Source of the DNA: PALSA-1006 sp037140475
GTDB taxonomy: Bacteria; Pseudomonadota; Gammaproteobacteria; Burkholderiales; Gallionellaceae
Reading direction: 5' to 3'
DNA length: 64,000 nucleotides
NCBI GenBank assembly: GCA_037140475.1
Contig: JBAXEJ010000005.1
Coordinates: forward strand, 7,867-71,866
The notes beneath the pieces were generated by a model. It made no database searches and was not told the DNA's origin. It saw nothing but the letters and a program-made list of their open reading frames with translations. How positions within the stretch are numbered: position 1 is the stretch's first letter; each line of letters starts with the position of its first letter. Positions 7,874-16,077 of this stretch are shown piece by piece. Made by a program: the position numbers and the translations under genes.

Positions 7874-9777
7874 TGCTCACCTCCATATACGCCTTGCTTA
7901 CTCCCATACGGCATCCATATTGTGACTGCCGTGCCTTGTCCTGCCTTGCTTTCAACTTCAACCTGTCCGCCATGTAACTCGACAATTTCTTTAACGATGC
8001 TCATCCCCAAGCCCGTCCCCGGAATCTTTCCTGAGGTGTCCGCACGGTAAAAACGTTCATAGATGCGCTTAAGTTGCGCCTCTGTCATGCCGATACCCTG
8101 ATCGCGAATGCGCACCCCCACCATTGGCTCATCGGCATCCGTTTGATTTGGGGTGAGTGGGCAAATGACTTCCATCACCACGTCACGCCCGTCGGGGGAA
8201 TATTTAAAGGCATTAGAGAGTATGTTGGTGATGGCCTGCGTCATTTTCGAACGATCAGCTTTTAACCACACGGCGCTATCTTTATCGATCTTGCATTTAC
8301 AAACTCTGCCATCCGCAGATTTAAAACCTGTTCGAATTTCTTGCAGCAACTCAGTCAGCTCAATCGGCGCAAAGATAAAATCTTTGCCTCGTCTTGCTTC
8401 AATGCGTGCAATGTCGAGCAGTTCATTGATGATCGAGGCCATTAGTTCCGATTGTTTGAAAATCGTTTGCAGGAATTCTTGCTGCTCTTCCTCGTTTATC
8501 TGTTGAGTCAGCAAAACCTCGCTAAAGCCATAGATGCTCGCCATCGGCGTGCGCAACTCGTGCGCCGCTGTGGAGAGAAACTCGCTCTTCATGCGATCAA
8601 CCTGCGACTCATGGGTAATATCACGAAAATATAGAATGCTCGACACCGCGTTGGCATTGCTGTCTCGCAGTATGACTTCCAAAATTTTGGTAGCTGGCAA
8701 GGTCAGCTCAATGATGTCGCGAATTGTCGTGTCAGAAGATTTAGTCGAGCTACGTAATTTGCTTATGCCTCTAAATTGATCTGTACCCAGACAGATGCGA
8801 TTGAGCATTTGCGAGAACGCCTCTTCACTCTTACCAATTAATTGTGCTGGCTCAATTTCGGTCATCCGCGTAAAGGCAGGGTTCACGTATGAAACTTGCC
8901 TAGCATGATCGAAAGACACAAAGCCATCTGGGCTCAATTCGAAAATCGCATTTAACAATTCGGTGCGTACCCCGAGTGCCAACTCAATAGACTTACGCTC
9001 GGTAATATCCACATAGCTACCCACCATACGCAGTGGCTTGCCGCTGGCATCGCGCTCAACCACGTTGCCACGATCTTGCACCCAGGCAGTGCGCCCATCC
9101 TTCATTTTCATACGATGCTCACTGTGATAGGAGCCTTCGCCCGACAAGCACCGGTCTATTTTTTCAAACACCGCCGCTTTGTCTTCTTCATACAACAAAT
9201 CTGAAAACACTTCGATTGAGTGCTGCAAATAACCATCATCCAAGCCAGCAATCTGGCACCATTTTTTGTTGTGTAAAACGGTCCCTAATGAAATATCCCA
9301 ATCCCACACACCCTCTCCTGTCGCCTCCATCACATAACTTAATCGGCGCTCGCTCTCTTCTAGTTTGCGCTGTGCTTTTTTTAGCTCCGTCACATCGTTG
9401 GCAATCACCAATATTTGTTTTTTACCGTCCGCAGTGGTCAGTGGTTTTTTGATGGATTGGAAATAATGTGTTTCTCCTGTTGCGGCATTGGTTGATTCTT
9501 CCAGCACCACCTGTGTCTCGTTCTGCGACATGATGTCGCGCACGTTCTGCAAATAAAAGGCGACCTGCTCGGCGTTGGGATTAAAGGCACCATCGTCTTT
9601 GCCAACCAACTGCTCTGGCGTGGTGCCATACAAATTGGCTAAGGCACGATTGCCGATCAAAAACTTCCCATTCCAATCTTTCATCAAAATGATGTTTGGG
9701 TTTTCGTCGATCACGGTACGTAGCAAGCTATTCGCACGTATCAACTCAGCTTTGAGATCGTCATTTTGCTGATTCAT
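7870..9777 (-). CDS. Soluble multi-PAS sensor histidine kinase
   Basis: The 635-residue protein has no membrane helix. It carries three PAS regions (about 15-132, 143-262 and 272-388), HisKA with His406 in AAHELRTP and a C-terminal HATPase domain with the GTGLGMSIV box. The third PAS domain and the kinase core closely match those of the kinase at 5071-6942, while the front half differs. The stop overlaps the PhnD-like gene start by 4 bases, and the start overlaps the diguanylate cyclase stop by 4 bases, so it sits inside a translationally coupled run. Cytoplasmic redox, oxygen or small-molecule sensing is usual for such PAS arrays, but no cofactor-binding residues could be identified with confidence. 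Confidence 0.92.
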   Translation of the reverse strand: MNQQNDDLKAELIRANSLLRTVIDENPNIILMKDWNGKFLIGNRALANLYGTTPEQLVGKDDGAFNPNAEQVAFYLQNVRDIMSQNETQVVLEESTNAATGETHYFQSIKKPLTTADGKKQILVIANDVTELKKAQRKLEESERRLSYVMEATGEGVWDWDISLGTVLHNKKWCQIAGLDDGYLQHSIEVFSDLLYEEDKAAVFEKIDRCLSGEGSYHSEHRMKMKDGRTAWVQDRGNVVERDASGKPLRMVGSYVDITERKSIELALGVRTELLNAIFELSPDGFVSFDHARQVSYVNPAFTRMTEIEPAQLIGKSEEAFSQMLNRICLGTDQFRGISKLRSSTKSSDTTIRDIIELTLPATKILEVILRDSNANAVSSILYFRDITHESQVDRMKSEFLSTAAHELRTPMASIYGFSEVLLTQQINEEEQQEFLQTIFKQSELMASIINELLDIARIEARRGKDFIFAPIELTELLQEIRTGFKSADGRVCKCKIDKDSAVWLKADRSKMTQAITNILSNAFKYSPDGRDVVMEVICPLTPNQTDADEPMVGVRIRDQGIGMTEAQLKRIYERFYRADTSGKIPGTGLGMSIVKEIVELHGGQVEVESKAGQGTAVTIWMPYGSKQGVYGGEQ

Positions 9778-11240
9778 AGTGCGATTTCCTTCTCTGCGGC
9801 GGGCTCAATATCCGCGTGAATGAGGTAACGATTTCCACCCAGCGCTTTAGCTTGATACATGGCCTCATCTGCCATTTTTAACAGCGTCACTTCGTTATCA
9901 CCATGACGTGGATATTCAGCGCAACCCAAACTTGCACCTATGGTGATGAGCTCACCTTTCACAATCATCGGCTGGGCAACGGCCGTGATAATTCGCTGGC
10001 AAATAACGCCAATACTTTCTGCCGTAGCGAGCGCGGGTAAAACTAAAATAAACTCATCGCCCCCCATTCGTGCGACAGTGTCGATGTCCCGCATTTCACT
10101 CTGCAGCCTAAGTGCCACCGTTTTCAGCACTTCATCGCCCACTTGATGCCCATGGGTGTCGTTAATGATCTTGAAGTTGTCGAGATCCATGAAAATGACG
10201 GTAAATTTTGTTTCGCTGCGATGCGCAAAGGCGAACGCCTGCCGCAAGCGATCTTCTAGCAGTAAGCGATTCGGCAAGCCCGTTAAGCTGTCATGATAGG
10301 CAAGATGGGCCAGCTGATTTTCTACTGTGAGCAATTTAGTCAAATCAGAAAAAACACCAATGTAAGTCACGATGCGGCCTTCTGAATCCCGCGCTGGGCT
10401 CACCGATAACCACTCTGGATAAACCTCGCCATTTTTTTTGCGATTAAAAATCTTACCCTGCCACATCTCTTTTTCTTTCAGGGTTTTCCAAAACTCTTTA
10501 TAAAAATCTTCGTCTTGCTTTCCTGATCTTAGGATACTTGGAGATTGTCCGATCACTTCATCTGAGTTGTAACCGGTGATACGGCAAAACGCCGGATTGA
10601 CCGCCAATATCACGCCCTTTATGTCGGTAATCATCACGCCTTCAAGTGCGTTATTGAGCACCATCGATGATATTTTGTTATCAAATTCACTCTCGCGTAG
10701 CGGTGTGACGTCGCGCAACACCCAATGCAAATGTTGAATCTCTCCCTCGTGAGCTATCGGCAAAACCTGCGCCAACGTCATCAGAATTGATTTCTCCTTA
10801 CTTAAACTTCTCCAATGCAATTCAACATCGCCCTCATGGATTTTTTTGTTTTCTACGGCATTGACCAACAACGCGGAAAAATTTGTGCGATGCGAGGCAA
10901 TCACCCAATTCTCGAGCATCGTATTTATTAATTTTTCTTCGGGAGCGAGCGCCGCACTTGCGGGATTCGTTTGCACAACTTTTCCCAGATCGTCAGTCAC
11001 AATATGAATGTCACGCGAGTTGTTAATGAGCTCCTGATATTCATTGCGGCCTTCTAACAAGCGATTGCTTGATTCAAGCAATGCCTCGTAGTGGCTCTCT
11101 AACTCGCCATTACGTTCTAGCACCTGCTGCAAATCTTCGGCATAGCGATAGAGTTGATCATGTAAGGCAACCCCACGATCACTGCCAGGCAAACGGATCG
11201 TCTGTCCGCCCGCTGGTTTTGTCTTGTCTAGATTGCTCAT
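9774..11240 (-). CDS. PAS-PAS-GGDEF diguanylate cyclase
   Basis: The 488-residue soluble protein starts with a coiled-coil-like segment, followed by two PAS regions (about 65-175 and 190-310) and a GGDEF domain (about 322-480). The active-site motif ARMGGDEF is intact, and an RDID inhibitory-site motif lies five residues before GGDEF, so both cyclic di-GMP synthesis and product inhibition are predicted. It is the only GGDEF protein in the window, against three HD-GYP proteins. It lies 7 bases after the single-domain response regulator gene and overlaps the next kinase gene by 4 bases. PAS input probably sets its activity. Confidence 0.93.
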   Translation of the reverse strand: MSNLDKTKPAGGQTIRLPGSDRGVALHDQLYRYAEDLQQVLERNGELESHYEALLESSNRLLEGRNEYQELINNSRDIHIVTDDLGKVVQTNPASAALAPEEKLINTMLENWVIASHRTNFSALLVNAVENKKIHEGDVELHWRSLSKEKSILMTLAQVLPIAHEGEIQHLHWVLRDVTPLRESEFDNKISSMVLNNALEGVMITDIKGVILAVNPAFCRITGYNSDEVIGQSPSILRSGKQDEDFYKEFWKTLKEKEMWQGKIFNRKKNGEVYPEWLSVSPARDSEGRIVTYIGVFSDLTKLLTVENQLAHLAYHDSLTGLPNRLLLEDRLRQAFAFAHRSETKFTVIFMDLDNFKIINDTHGHQVGDEVLKTVALRLQSEMRDIDTVARMGGDEFILVLPALATAESIGVICQRIITAVAQPMIVKGELITIGASLGCAEYPRHGDNEVTLLKMADEAMYQAKALGGNRYLIHADIEPAAEKEIAL

Positions 11241-11247
11241 GCCAGCC

Positions 11248-11613
11248 TCACTTTCCGAGTACTTCCTTAATGTGCGTCACCAACTGCAAGGGGCTAAATG
11301 GCTTAATAAAGTACGCGTCCGCCCCCCGCTTTATACCGTCGTCATAGTCTTGCACCTGACCCCGCGCCGTCACCATAATGACCTTGATATGGCTTAACTC
11401 TGGATTGCCCTTTACTTCATCTAGCACGGCCAAGCCATTCATTTCGCCAGGCATCATCACATCAAGCACCACTAAATCTGGCTTGATTTGCTGAATGATT
11501 TTCAGCGCACTGGTGCCCTCTTCCGCCTCAAACACATCAAAGCCCTTACCTAACGTGATGCGGACCAAACGACGAATATCGGAATGGTCATCAACTAGCA
11601 ATATCTTTTTCAT
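11248..11613 (-). CDS. Single-domain response regulator (CheY-like receiver)
   Basis: The 121-residue protein is a stand-alone receiver: acidic pair in LLVDDHSD, phospho-Asp in VVLDVMMP, conserved Thr in MVTARG and Lys in FIKPFSP. There is no output domain. It overlaps the HTH-REC gene by 4 bases upstream and lies 7 bases before the diguanylate cyclase gene. It could act as a phosphate shuttle or sink between the two kinases of the operon and another receiver, or bind a partner directly. Its place among c-di-GMP genes argues for a role in controlling the cyclase, but that is an inference. Confidence 0.9.
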   Translation of the reverse strand: MKKILLVDDHSDIRRLVRITLGKGFDVFEAEEGTSALKIIQQIKPDLVVLDVMMPGEMNGLAVLDEVKGNPELSHIKVIMVTARGQVQDYDDGIKRGADAYFIKPFSPLQLVTHIKEVLGK

Positions 11614-12269
11614 ACAGCCTCCTGTGAATGTAATTTTTGACGCTCTGCCTGTAGTGCTTCAGCAATGTCAGCTAGGCGCTGGAAGTGAATCGGCTTCGCT
11701 AGAATAGTGACGCCTTCAGGCACGCCGCCGTGGCGCGCTATTTCCTCTTGATCCAGTCCGCTCACAATGACAATTTTTATTTTTGCCAATTCAGGCATGC
11801 TACAAATGGCATAAAGCATACGAAAACCATCCATGCCGAGCATATTAAGATCGGTAATCAGCAAGTCAGGCTGGTCACGACCAATACGCACCAACGCCTC
11901 GTAGCCATCCACCGCAGTGGCGAAGTCTGGCTTCATAGGCCATCGCCGTAGATTAATTTCGTATAACCTTCTTAAATTTGCCTCGTCTTCAACGATCAAA
12001 ATTTTTAATGGTGAGACAGACGCGGCCTCTACGGGCTTCACTGCTAACTTCTCCGCACTTTCTGCCGCAGGAAAAATACGCACCGAAGGACTCGCCAGCA
12101 GTTTTTCAACTGATTGCCTCGTAATGCGACGATGCCCGCCATCTGTTTTCCATGCTTCCAACAACCCACTCTCGGCCCACAACTGCGCCGTGCGCAAAGA
12201 CACCGAGAGCATCTCCGCCGCCTCGCTGGTGGTACAAAATGTTTTGGGATTGGTTTTACTGTGCGCCAT
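11610..12269 (-). CDS. N-terminal HTH (MerR/excisionase-like) fused to receiver domain
   Basis: The 219-residue protein has an N-terminal winged-helix DNA-binding segment of the MerR/excisionase kind (about 9-58: SEAAEMLSVSLRTAQLW, then GGHRRI) and, after a linker, a C-terminal receiver (about 88-205, acidic pair in IVEDE, phospho-Asp in LITDLNM, Lys in ILAKPIH). The order is reversed compared with most response regulators, in which the receiver comes first. It is the first gene of the minus-strand run and so may regulate the run's own promoter in the 222-base divergent gap. DNA target and kinase partner are unknown. Confidence 0.87.
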   Translation of the reverse strand: MAHSKTNPKTFCTTSEAAEMLSVSLRTAQLWAESGLLEAWKTDGGHRRITRQSVEKLLASPSVRIFPAAESAEKLAVKPVEAASVSPLKILIVEDEANLRRLYEINLRRWPMKPDFATAVDGYEALVRIGRDQPDLLITDLNMLGMDGFRMLYAICSMPELAKIKIVIVSGLDQEEIARHGGVPEGVTILAKPIHFQRLADIAEALQAERQKLHSQEAV

Positions 12270-12383
12270 GACATCTCCTACATGAATTAACTAATTTACA
12301 AGTTCTAATAACTATCAATTTACGCGCCATCTTATCAATACGCAACACTTATTATCATTTTTATTCATTAATCTGCTAGAATG

Positions 12384-12410
12384 CGATCTGGTCGATAAGC
12401 GACTAGATCG
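12384..12410 (+). promoter_or_regulatory. Hairpin in the leader of the 12492 HD-GYP gene
   Basis: An 11-bp stem (12384-12394 with 12400-12410, one G-T pair, five-base loop ATAAG) lies just after a possible -10 box TAGAAT at 12377-12382. It is about 80 bases ahead of the start codon at 12492. The -35 region is not convincing. It may be a 5'-UTR structure or an operator for the divergent HTH-REC protein; neither is shown. Confidence 0.4.
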
Positions 12411-12491
12411 ACTCAGGTTCTTTTTCAGCACAGCACGGTCGTTAATTTCACCGATAAATCGGCATGATGTAACGCAAGAACAGGGGAAATA

Positions 12492-13706
12492 ATGCACTAC
12501 TTACTCTCGATACTTTCAGCAGGGCAAACCACCGTTGCGCTGATCATCTTCATCCTGCTAGGCGAGGTCTTAACGCACTCTCGGCTCACCCCTCAGCAAA
12601 AGTTTTGGGTTCGTGCCATCCCCCTGGCCTTACTAGGTGTAGTAGCGCTAAACCTCCATCTTCATGTAGTGACAGATGGCGTATTTATTGATCTTCGAGG
12701 TGCCGCAATCGCCATTGCCACGCTGTTTGGCGGCCTCGCCGTTGGCGCTATCGCTACGGTCGCCGAACTCATCACACGATTTCTCATCGGCGGCGAGGCG
12801 ACTGTGGCCGACAGCTTTGGCATCGTTACGAACTTCGCCTTGAGTGCCGCCGTTTTTCACTTCTTGATGAAAGATAATGTTGAGAATATCACCCTTAAGT
12901 GGATTCTCCTCGCGGGTTTGCTAGTCGGGGTAGCCGAGGCGATTTTCTTGCTCTTAATTGAGCCCTTGCCTTACGGTGTAGCGTTGTTCAACGAAGTTGG
13001 CATTCAGTTAATGGCTGTGCAACTTATCTCAACCGCCTTGTTTGGCTGGGTGCTTAAATCGCAAGATGATCATCAACGCAACATTGATACGTTGGAACAA
13101 AACGCCAAACAGCAAAGTGAAAATTTTCATCAAATTGTAGGCGCACTTTCCAGCGCCATGGCGCATCGAGACCCCACCACCGCCGGTCACGAAAAACGTG
13201 TTGCAGAATTCGCGGTTGCGGTTGGCCGGCATCTTGGGCTAGATGAAAGCCGTCTAGAGGGGCTCTATCTTGCATCCCTCGTACACGATATTGGACAGAT
13301 TACCATTCCCACGGAAATATTGACGCGCACGCGATGCTTGCGCCCTGAAGAATTTGAACTCATTAAACAACATTCAACAGCAGGTTACGAGATCCTCAAT
13401 GAGGTGAACTCCCCTTGGCCACTGGCCCAAATGATAGTCGAACATCACGAAAATTTTGATGGTAGCGGCTACCCGAAGGGACTAAAGGGTGATGAGATAT
13501 TGCTTGAAGCGAGAATCATTCGAGTGTGCGATAGTCTAGATGCCATGACGTCGCATCGTCCCTTTAGAAAGGCTCACCGCGAGGAAGAGGCCATCGCGCA
13601 ATTGCAGCTCAAAAGCGGCAGCGAGTTTGATCCCGAAATTGTGACGGCCTGTATTAGATTTTTGATATTGGGTCGCGATACACCCGAACTATTTAGTGGC
13701 ATTTGA
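12492..13706 (+). CDS. Membrane HD-GYP protein with LytS-type 5TM sensor
   Basis: The 404-residue protein has an N-terminal block of five to six membrane helices (to about residue 190) that includes DLRGAAIAIATLFGG and ITRFLIGG, a pattern typical of the 5TMR/LytS-YhcK sensor family. A short helix leads to an HD-GYP domain (about 215-390) with VHDIGQITIP and HHENFDGSGYP, so hydrolysis of c-di-GMP is predicted. The start is preceded by a good ribosome site (AGGGGA). It is divergent from the HTH-REC operon and heads the plus-strand run that also holds a second HD-GYP gene and a small-protein/HDOD pair. Confidence 0.9.
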   Translation: MHYLLSILSAGQTTVALIIFILLGEVLTHSRLTPQQKFWVRAIPLALLGVVALNLHLHVVTDGVFIDLRGAAIAIATLFGGLAVGAIATVAELITRFLIGGEATVADSFGIVTNFALSAAVFHFLMKDNVENITLKWILLAGLLVGVAEAIFLLLIEPLPYGVALFNEVGIQLMAVQLISTALFGWVLKSQDDHQRNIDTLEQNAKQQSENFHQIVGALSSAMAHRDPTTAGHEKRVAEFAVAVGRHLGLDESRLEGLYLASLVHDIGQITIPTEILTRTRCLRPEEFELIKQHSTAGYEILNEVNSPWPLAQMIVEHHENFDGSGYPKGLKGDEILLEARIIRVCDSLDAMTSHRPFRKAHREEEAIAQLQLKSGSEFDPEIVTACIRFLILGRDTPELFSGI

Positions 13707-13721
13707 GGCATCGGTAAATCA

Positions 13722-13757
13722 AGAGGGGGTTAGCCTGACGGGCTAAAGGAGACCTCT
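13722..13757 (+). promoter_or_regulatory. Predicted RNA stem hiding a ribosome site before a six-codon ORF
   Basis: Bases 13722-13726 (AGAGG) can pair with 13753-13757 (CCTCT), and 13730-13735 (TTAGCC) pairs with 13741-13746 (GGCTAA). This encloses the AAGGAG that precedes a six-codon frame (MSINRK) at 13759-13779. It may control translation of the CBS stub and the HD-GYP gene downstream. It is seen by eye only. Confidence 0.3.
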
Positions 13758-13786
13758 AATGAGTATCAACAGAAAGTGAGCTTGCT

Positions 13787-13924
13787 ATGAATATTTCTTG
13801 CACCAAAAAAGTCGCTCAAATTATGAGTGGGGCACCCGTTACGGTGGATGTTAATTCTCCACTCAGTGATGCCGCTGAAAAAATGGAGCAGAAAATAATC
13901 AGTAGTTTGCCAATCCTACCATGA
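13787..13924 (+). CDS. Short CBS-domain stub, coupled to downstream HD-GYP gene
   Basis: This frame encodes 45 residues. It begins with MNISCTKKVAQIMSGAPVTV and ends in SSLPILP, which matches the first half of a CBS domain (V..IM...PVTV....PL..AA..M.....SSLPI). A normal CBS unit is about 60 residues and comes in pairs, so this is truncated. Its stop codon overlaps the ATG of the PAS-GAF-HD-GYP gene (ATGA at 13921-13924). It is either a decayed remnant of a CBS gene or a leader that couples translation of the next gene. No strong ribosome site is visible. Confidence 0.5.
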   Translation: MNISCTKKVAQIMSGAPVTVDVNSPLSDAAEKMEQKIISSLPILP

Positions 13925-15669
13925 GCCCTAACGACAAAATGAACCCAACTGACTCTGCCTTGCTCGCAGCGAAAATCAGCGATCAAAAGTTGCGAGCCAT
14001 TGCCGAGCATCTGATCGATGTTAGGCCAAGAGAAGACGCGCCATCAGCTTGCTCTGCCGAGGAATTAGTTCACGAATTGCGCGTACATCAGATCGAGCTG
14101 AAAATGCAGAACGAAGCCTTGCGTCAGGCACAGCAGGCACTGGAAGAGTCGCGTGACCGTTACGTCGATCTGTATGAGTTCGCTCCGGTCGGCTATCTCA
14201 CGCTGAGTGCAAGCGGCATGATCGCCGAGATCAATCTAACGGCGGTAACACTGCTGGGGTTGGAGCGCGATAAGTTGCTTCACAAAAGCTTGCGCACGTT
14301 GGTGGTAGACGCAGATCAGGACAGGTGGGTGCGCCACTTCATGGACGTGATCAAACACACAGAGAAGCGCAGCATCGAGATGTCTATTCAACGCGGCAAC
14401 GGCGCGGCGTTTTTGGCTCAACTAGCTTGTGTGAGCAATGCGGCAACGGTGCTCATCACGCTGACAGACATCACCCGCGACAAGCAAGAGCATCGCGATT
14501 TACAGCGTCGCAGTTGGGCGTTGCGGGCGCTGAGCAACTGCAACAAAGCACTGGTCATATCACGTACCGAAAGCGCAATGTTGCAAGGTGTTTGCGAGGC
14601 GGTGGTGGCTGATTCGGATTTATATCTTTTGGCCTGGGTGGGCTGGGCTGAACACGATGAGAAAAAGTCTGTGCGCATCGCCGCTTCGGCAGGGGGTGCA
14701 GTGGGCTATCTTGAAAATATTCAAGTTTCTTGGGCCGATGAAACCATTGGCAGTGGCCCCACCGGTATGGCGATTCGCAATGGCCGCACGGTGATTAACA
14801 AAGACCCTAAGCACAATCCAAAATTTACCCCGTGGTTAGAAAAGGCGCTGAGCTTAGGTATTCGTGCGTCGATCGCCGTACCCATTTTAGTGGAGGGGAA
14901 GGTCGTTGGTTCCTTGATGGTTTACGCTAATGACGAAGAAGCGTTTGATGCCGAGGAGGTTAAGTTATTTGAAGACTTAACGAAAAACCTAGGCCACGGC
15001 TTGGCGGCGCTAGCCATACAGCGCAAATTTGATCGCTCGCTCATAGAAAAAGAAATGCAGGCACAGAAATTAGACGCGGCGCTAGAAGGTGCGCTGTTAG
15101 CCGTTGCCTCAACCCTTGAACAGCGCGACCCTTACACCGCAGGCCATCAAAAAAATGTCGCCGAACTCGCGGTGAAGATTGGCAGTGAAATGGGGATGAG
15201 CTCTGAGCAGCTTCGCGCTCTGCACCTCGCTGGTATTGTGCATGACCTCGGGAAGATTCAAATTCCGGCTGAGATTTTGACCAAGTCTGGGCGACTCACC
15301 CCTGCCGAATTTTCGCTGATTAAAATTCACCCCGAAGTGGGCTACGAAATCTTGCGCCACATTACTTTTCCGTGGCCTATCGCCGATATTATTCACCAGC
15401 ACCATGAGTATTTAGATGGCTCGGGTTACCCAAAAGGTTTAAAAGAAGATCAGATATTGCCCGAGGCGAAAGTTTTGACGGTGGCAGACATTGTGGAGTC
15501 TATGTCATCAGATCGCCCATATCGCGCAGCACTAGGTTTAGAAACCGCCATGAATGAAATCTCTAAACTGAGCGGAAGTAAACTCGATCCAGTGGTTGTT
15601 AGTGCGTGTATCACCGTATTGAAACGTGAAGAGCTGCCGCCATTTCTAAAACAACAAGTGATTGCGTGA
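13921..15669 (+). CDS. PAS-GAF-HD-GYP protein, predicted c-di-GMP phosphodiesterase
   Basis: The 582-residue soluble protein has an N-terminal helix with HELRVHQIELKMQNEALRQA leading into a PAS domain (about 75-190), a GAF domain (about 205-365) and an HD-GYP domain (about 385-570). The latter has VHDLGKIQIP and HHEYLDGSGYP, so the active site looks complete. The ATG at 13921 overlaps the stop of the CBS stub. The small 108-residue gene follows after 81 bases on the same strand. PAS and GAF together suggest sensing of an intracellular ligand or redox state that sets c-di-GMP hydrolysis. Confidence 0.92.
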   Translation: MSPNDKMNPTDSALLAAKISDQKLRAIAEHLIDVRPREDAPSACSAEELVHELRVHQIELKMQNEALRQAQQALEESRDRYVDLYEFAPVGYLTLSASGMIAEINLTAVTLLGLERDKLLHKSLRTLVVDADQDRWVRHFMDVIKHTEKRSIEMSIQRGNGAAFLAQLACVSNAATVLITLTDITRDKQEHRDLQRRSWALRALSNCNKALVISRTESAMLQGVCEAVVADSDLYLLAWVGWAEHDEKKSVRIAASAGGAVGYLENIQVSWADETIGSGPTGMAIRNGRTVINKDPKHNPKFTPWLEKALSLGIRASIAVPILVEGKVVGSLMVYANDEEAFDAEEVKLFEDLTKNLGHGLAALAIQRKFDRSLIEKEMQAQKLDAALEGALLAVASTLEQRDPYTAGHQKNVAELAVKIGSEMGMSSEQLRALHLAGIVHDLGKIQIPAEILTKSGRLTPAEFSLIKIHPEVGYEILRHITFPWPIADIIHQHHEYLDGSGYPKGLKEDQILPEAKVLTVADIVESMSSDRPYRAALGLETAMNEISKLSGSKLDPVVVSACITVLKREELPPFLKQQVIA

Positions 15670-15750
15670 TTGTGGACAGAAAATGGCCTGCTCAAATGAT
15701 GGCAAGTGGATGCTGACCATCGCCCTTAACGCCCTTGATTGGAGTGACAA

Positions 15751-16077
15751 ATGAGAACACGCCCGCGCTATATTATGCTGATTGAAGCCGAACCAGGAAT
15801 GGTGCTGGATGCTAAGGCACATGTCGTTGACCATGGCATTCTGCGGTTTTCACTACCTGCCGGACATACTTTGACCGCTGACAACATTCGGCAACTAACT
15901 TCGCTTCGTGCGGAATATATTTTCATTGCTGAGCCAGATGAGCGGACGGATGAACAAGTGGCCATAGATGCTGCGCACGAGGCGCATCGTGTGATGGAAA
16001 TATTCTCGGGTGCCGATCTTTCCGATCTCACGATGGCCAAATTATTTAACCAAGCCATCCTTTATCGGAGCGCATGA
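15751..16077 (+). CDS. Small conserved protein paired with HDOD protein (second copy)
   Basis: This 108-residue protein is a paralogue of the one at 4761-5087: same length, same MRTRPRY start, EPGMVL, a SLPAGHTL segment and a shared DEQ-A-DAA and GADLS C-terminal part. About 60 of 108 positions are identical by eye without gaps. The ribosome site GGAG precedes the ATG, and the stop overlaps the HDOD start by 4 bases (ATGA). No enzymatic motif is visible. The strict pairing with an HDOD gene in both copies suggests that the two products act together. Confidence 0.75.
   Translation: MRTRPRYIMLIEAEPGMVLDAKAHVVDHGILRFSLPAGHTLTADNIRQLTSLRAEYIFIAEPDERTDEQVAIDAAHEAHRVMEIFSGADLSDLTMAKLFNQAILYRSA

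Noticed and set aside
13787..14100. Frameshift joining the CBS stub to the PAS-GAF-HD-GYP protein
   Set aside because: The downstream protein has a normal family N-terminus of its own and an ATGA coupling, so two separate frames fit better.
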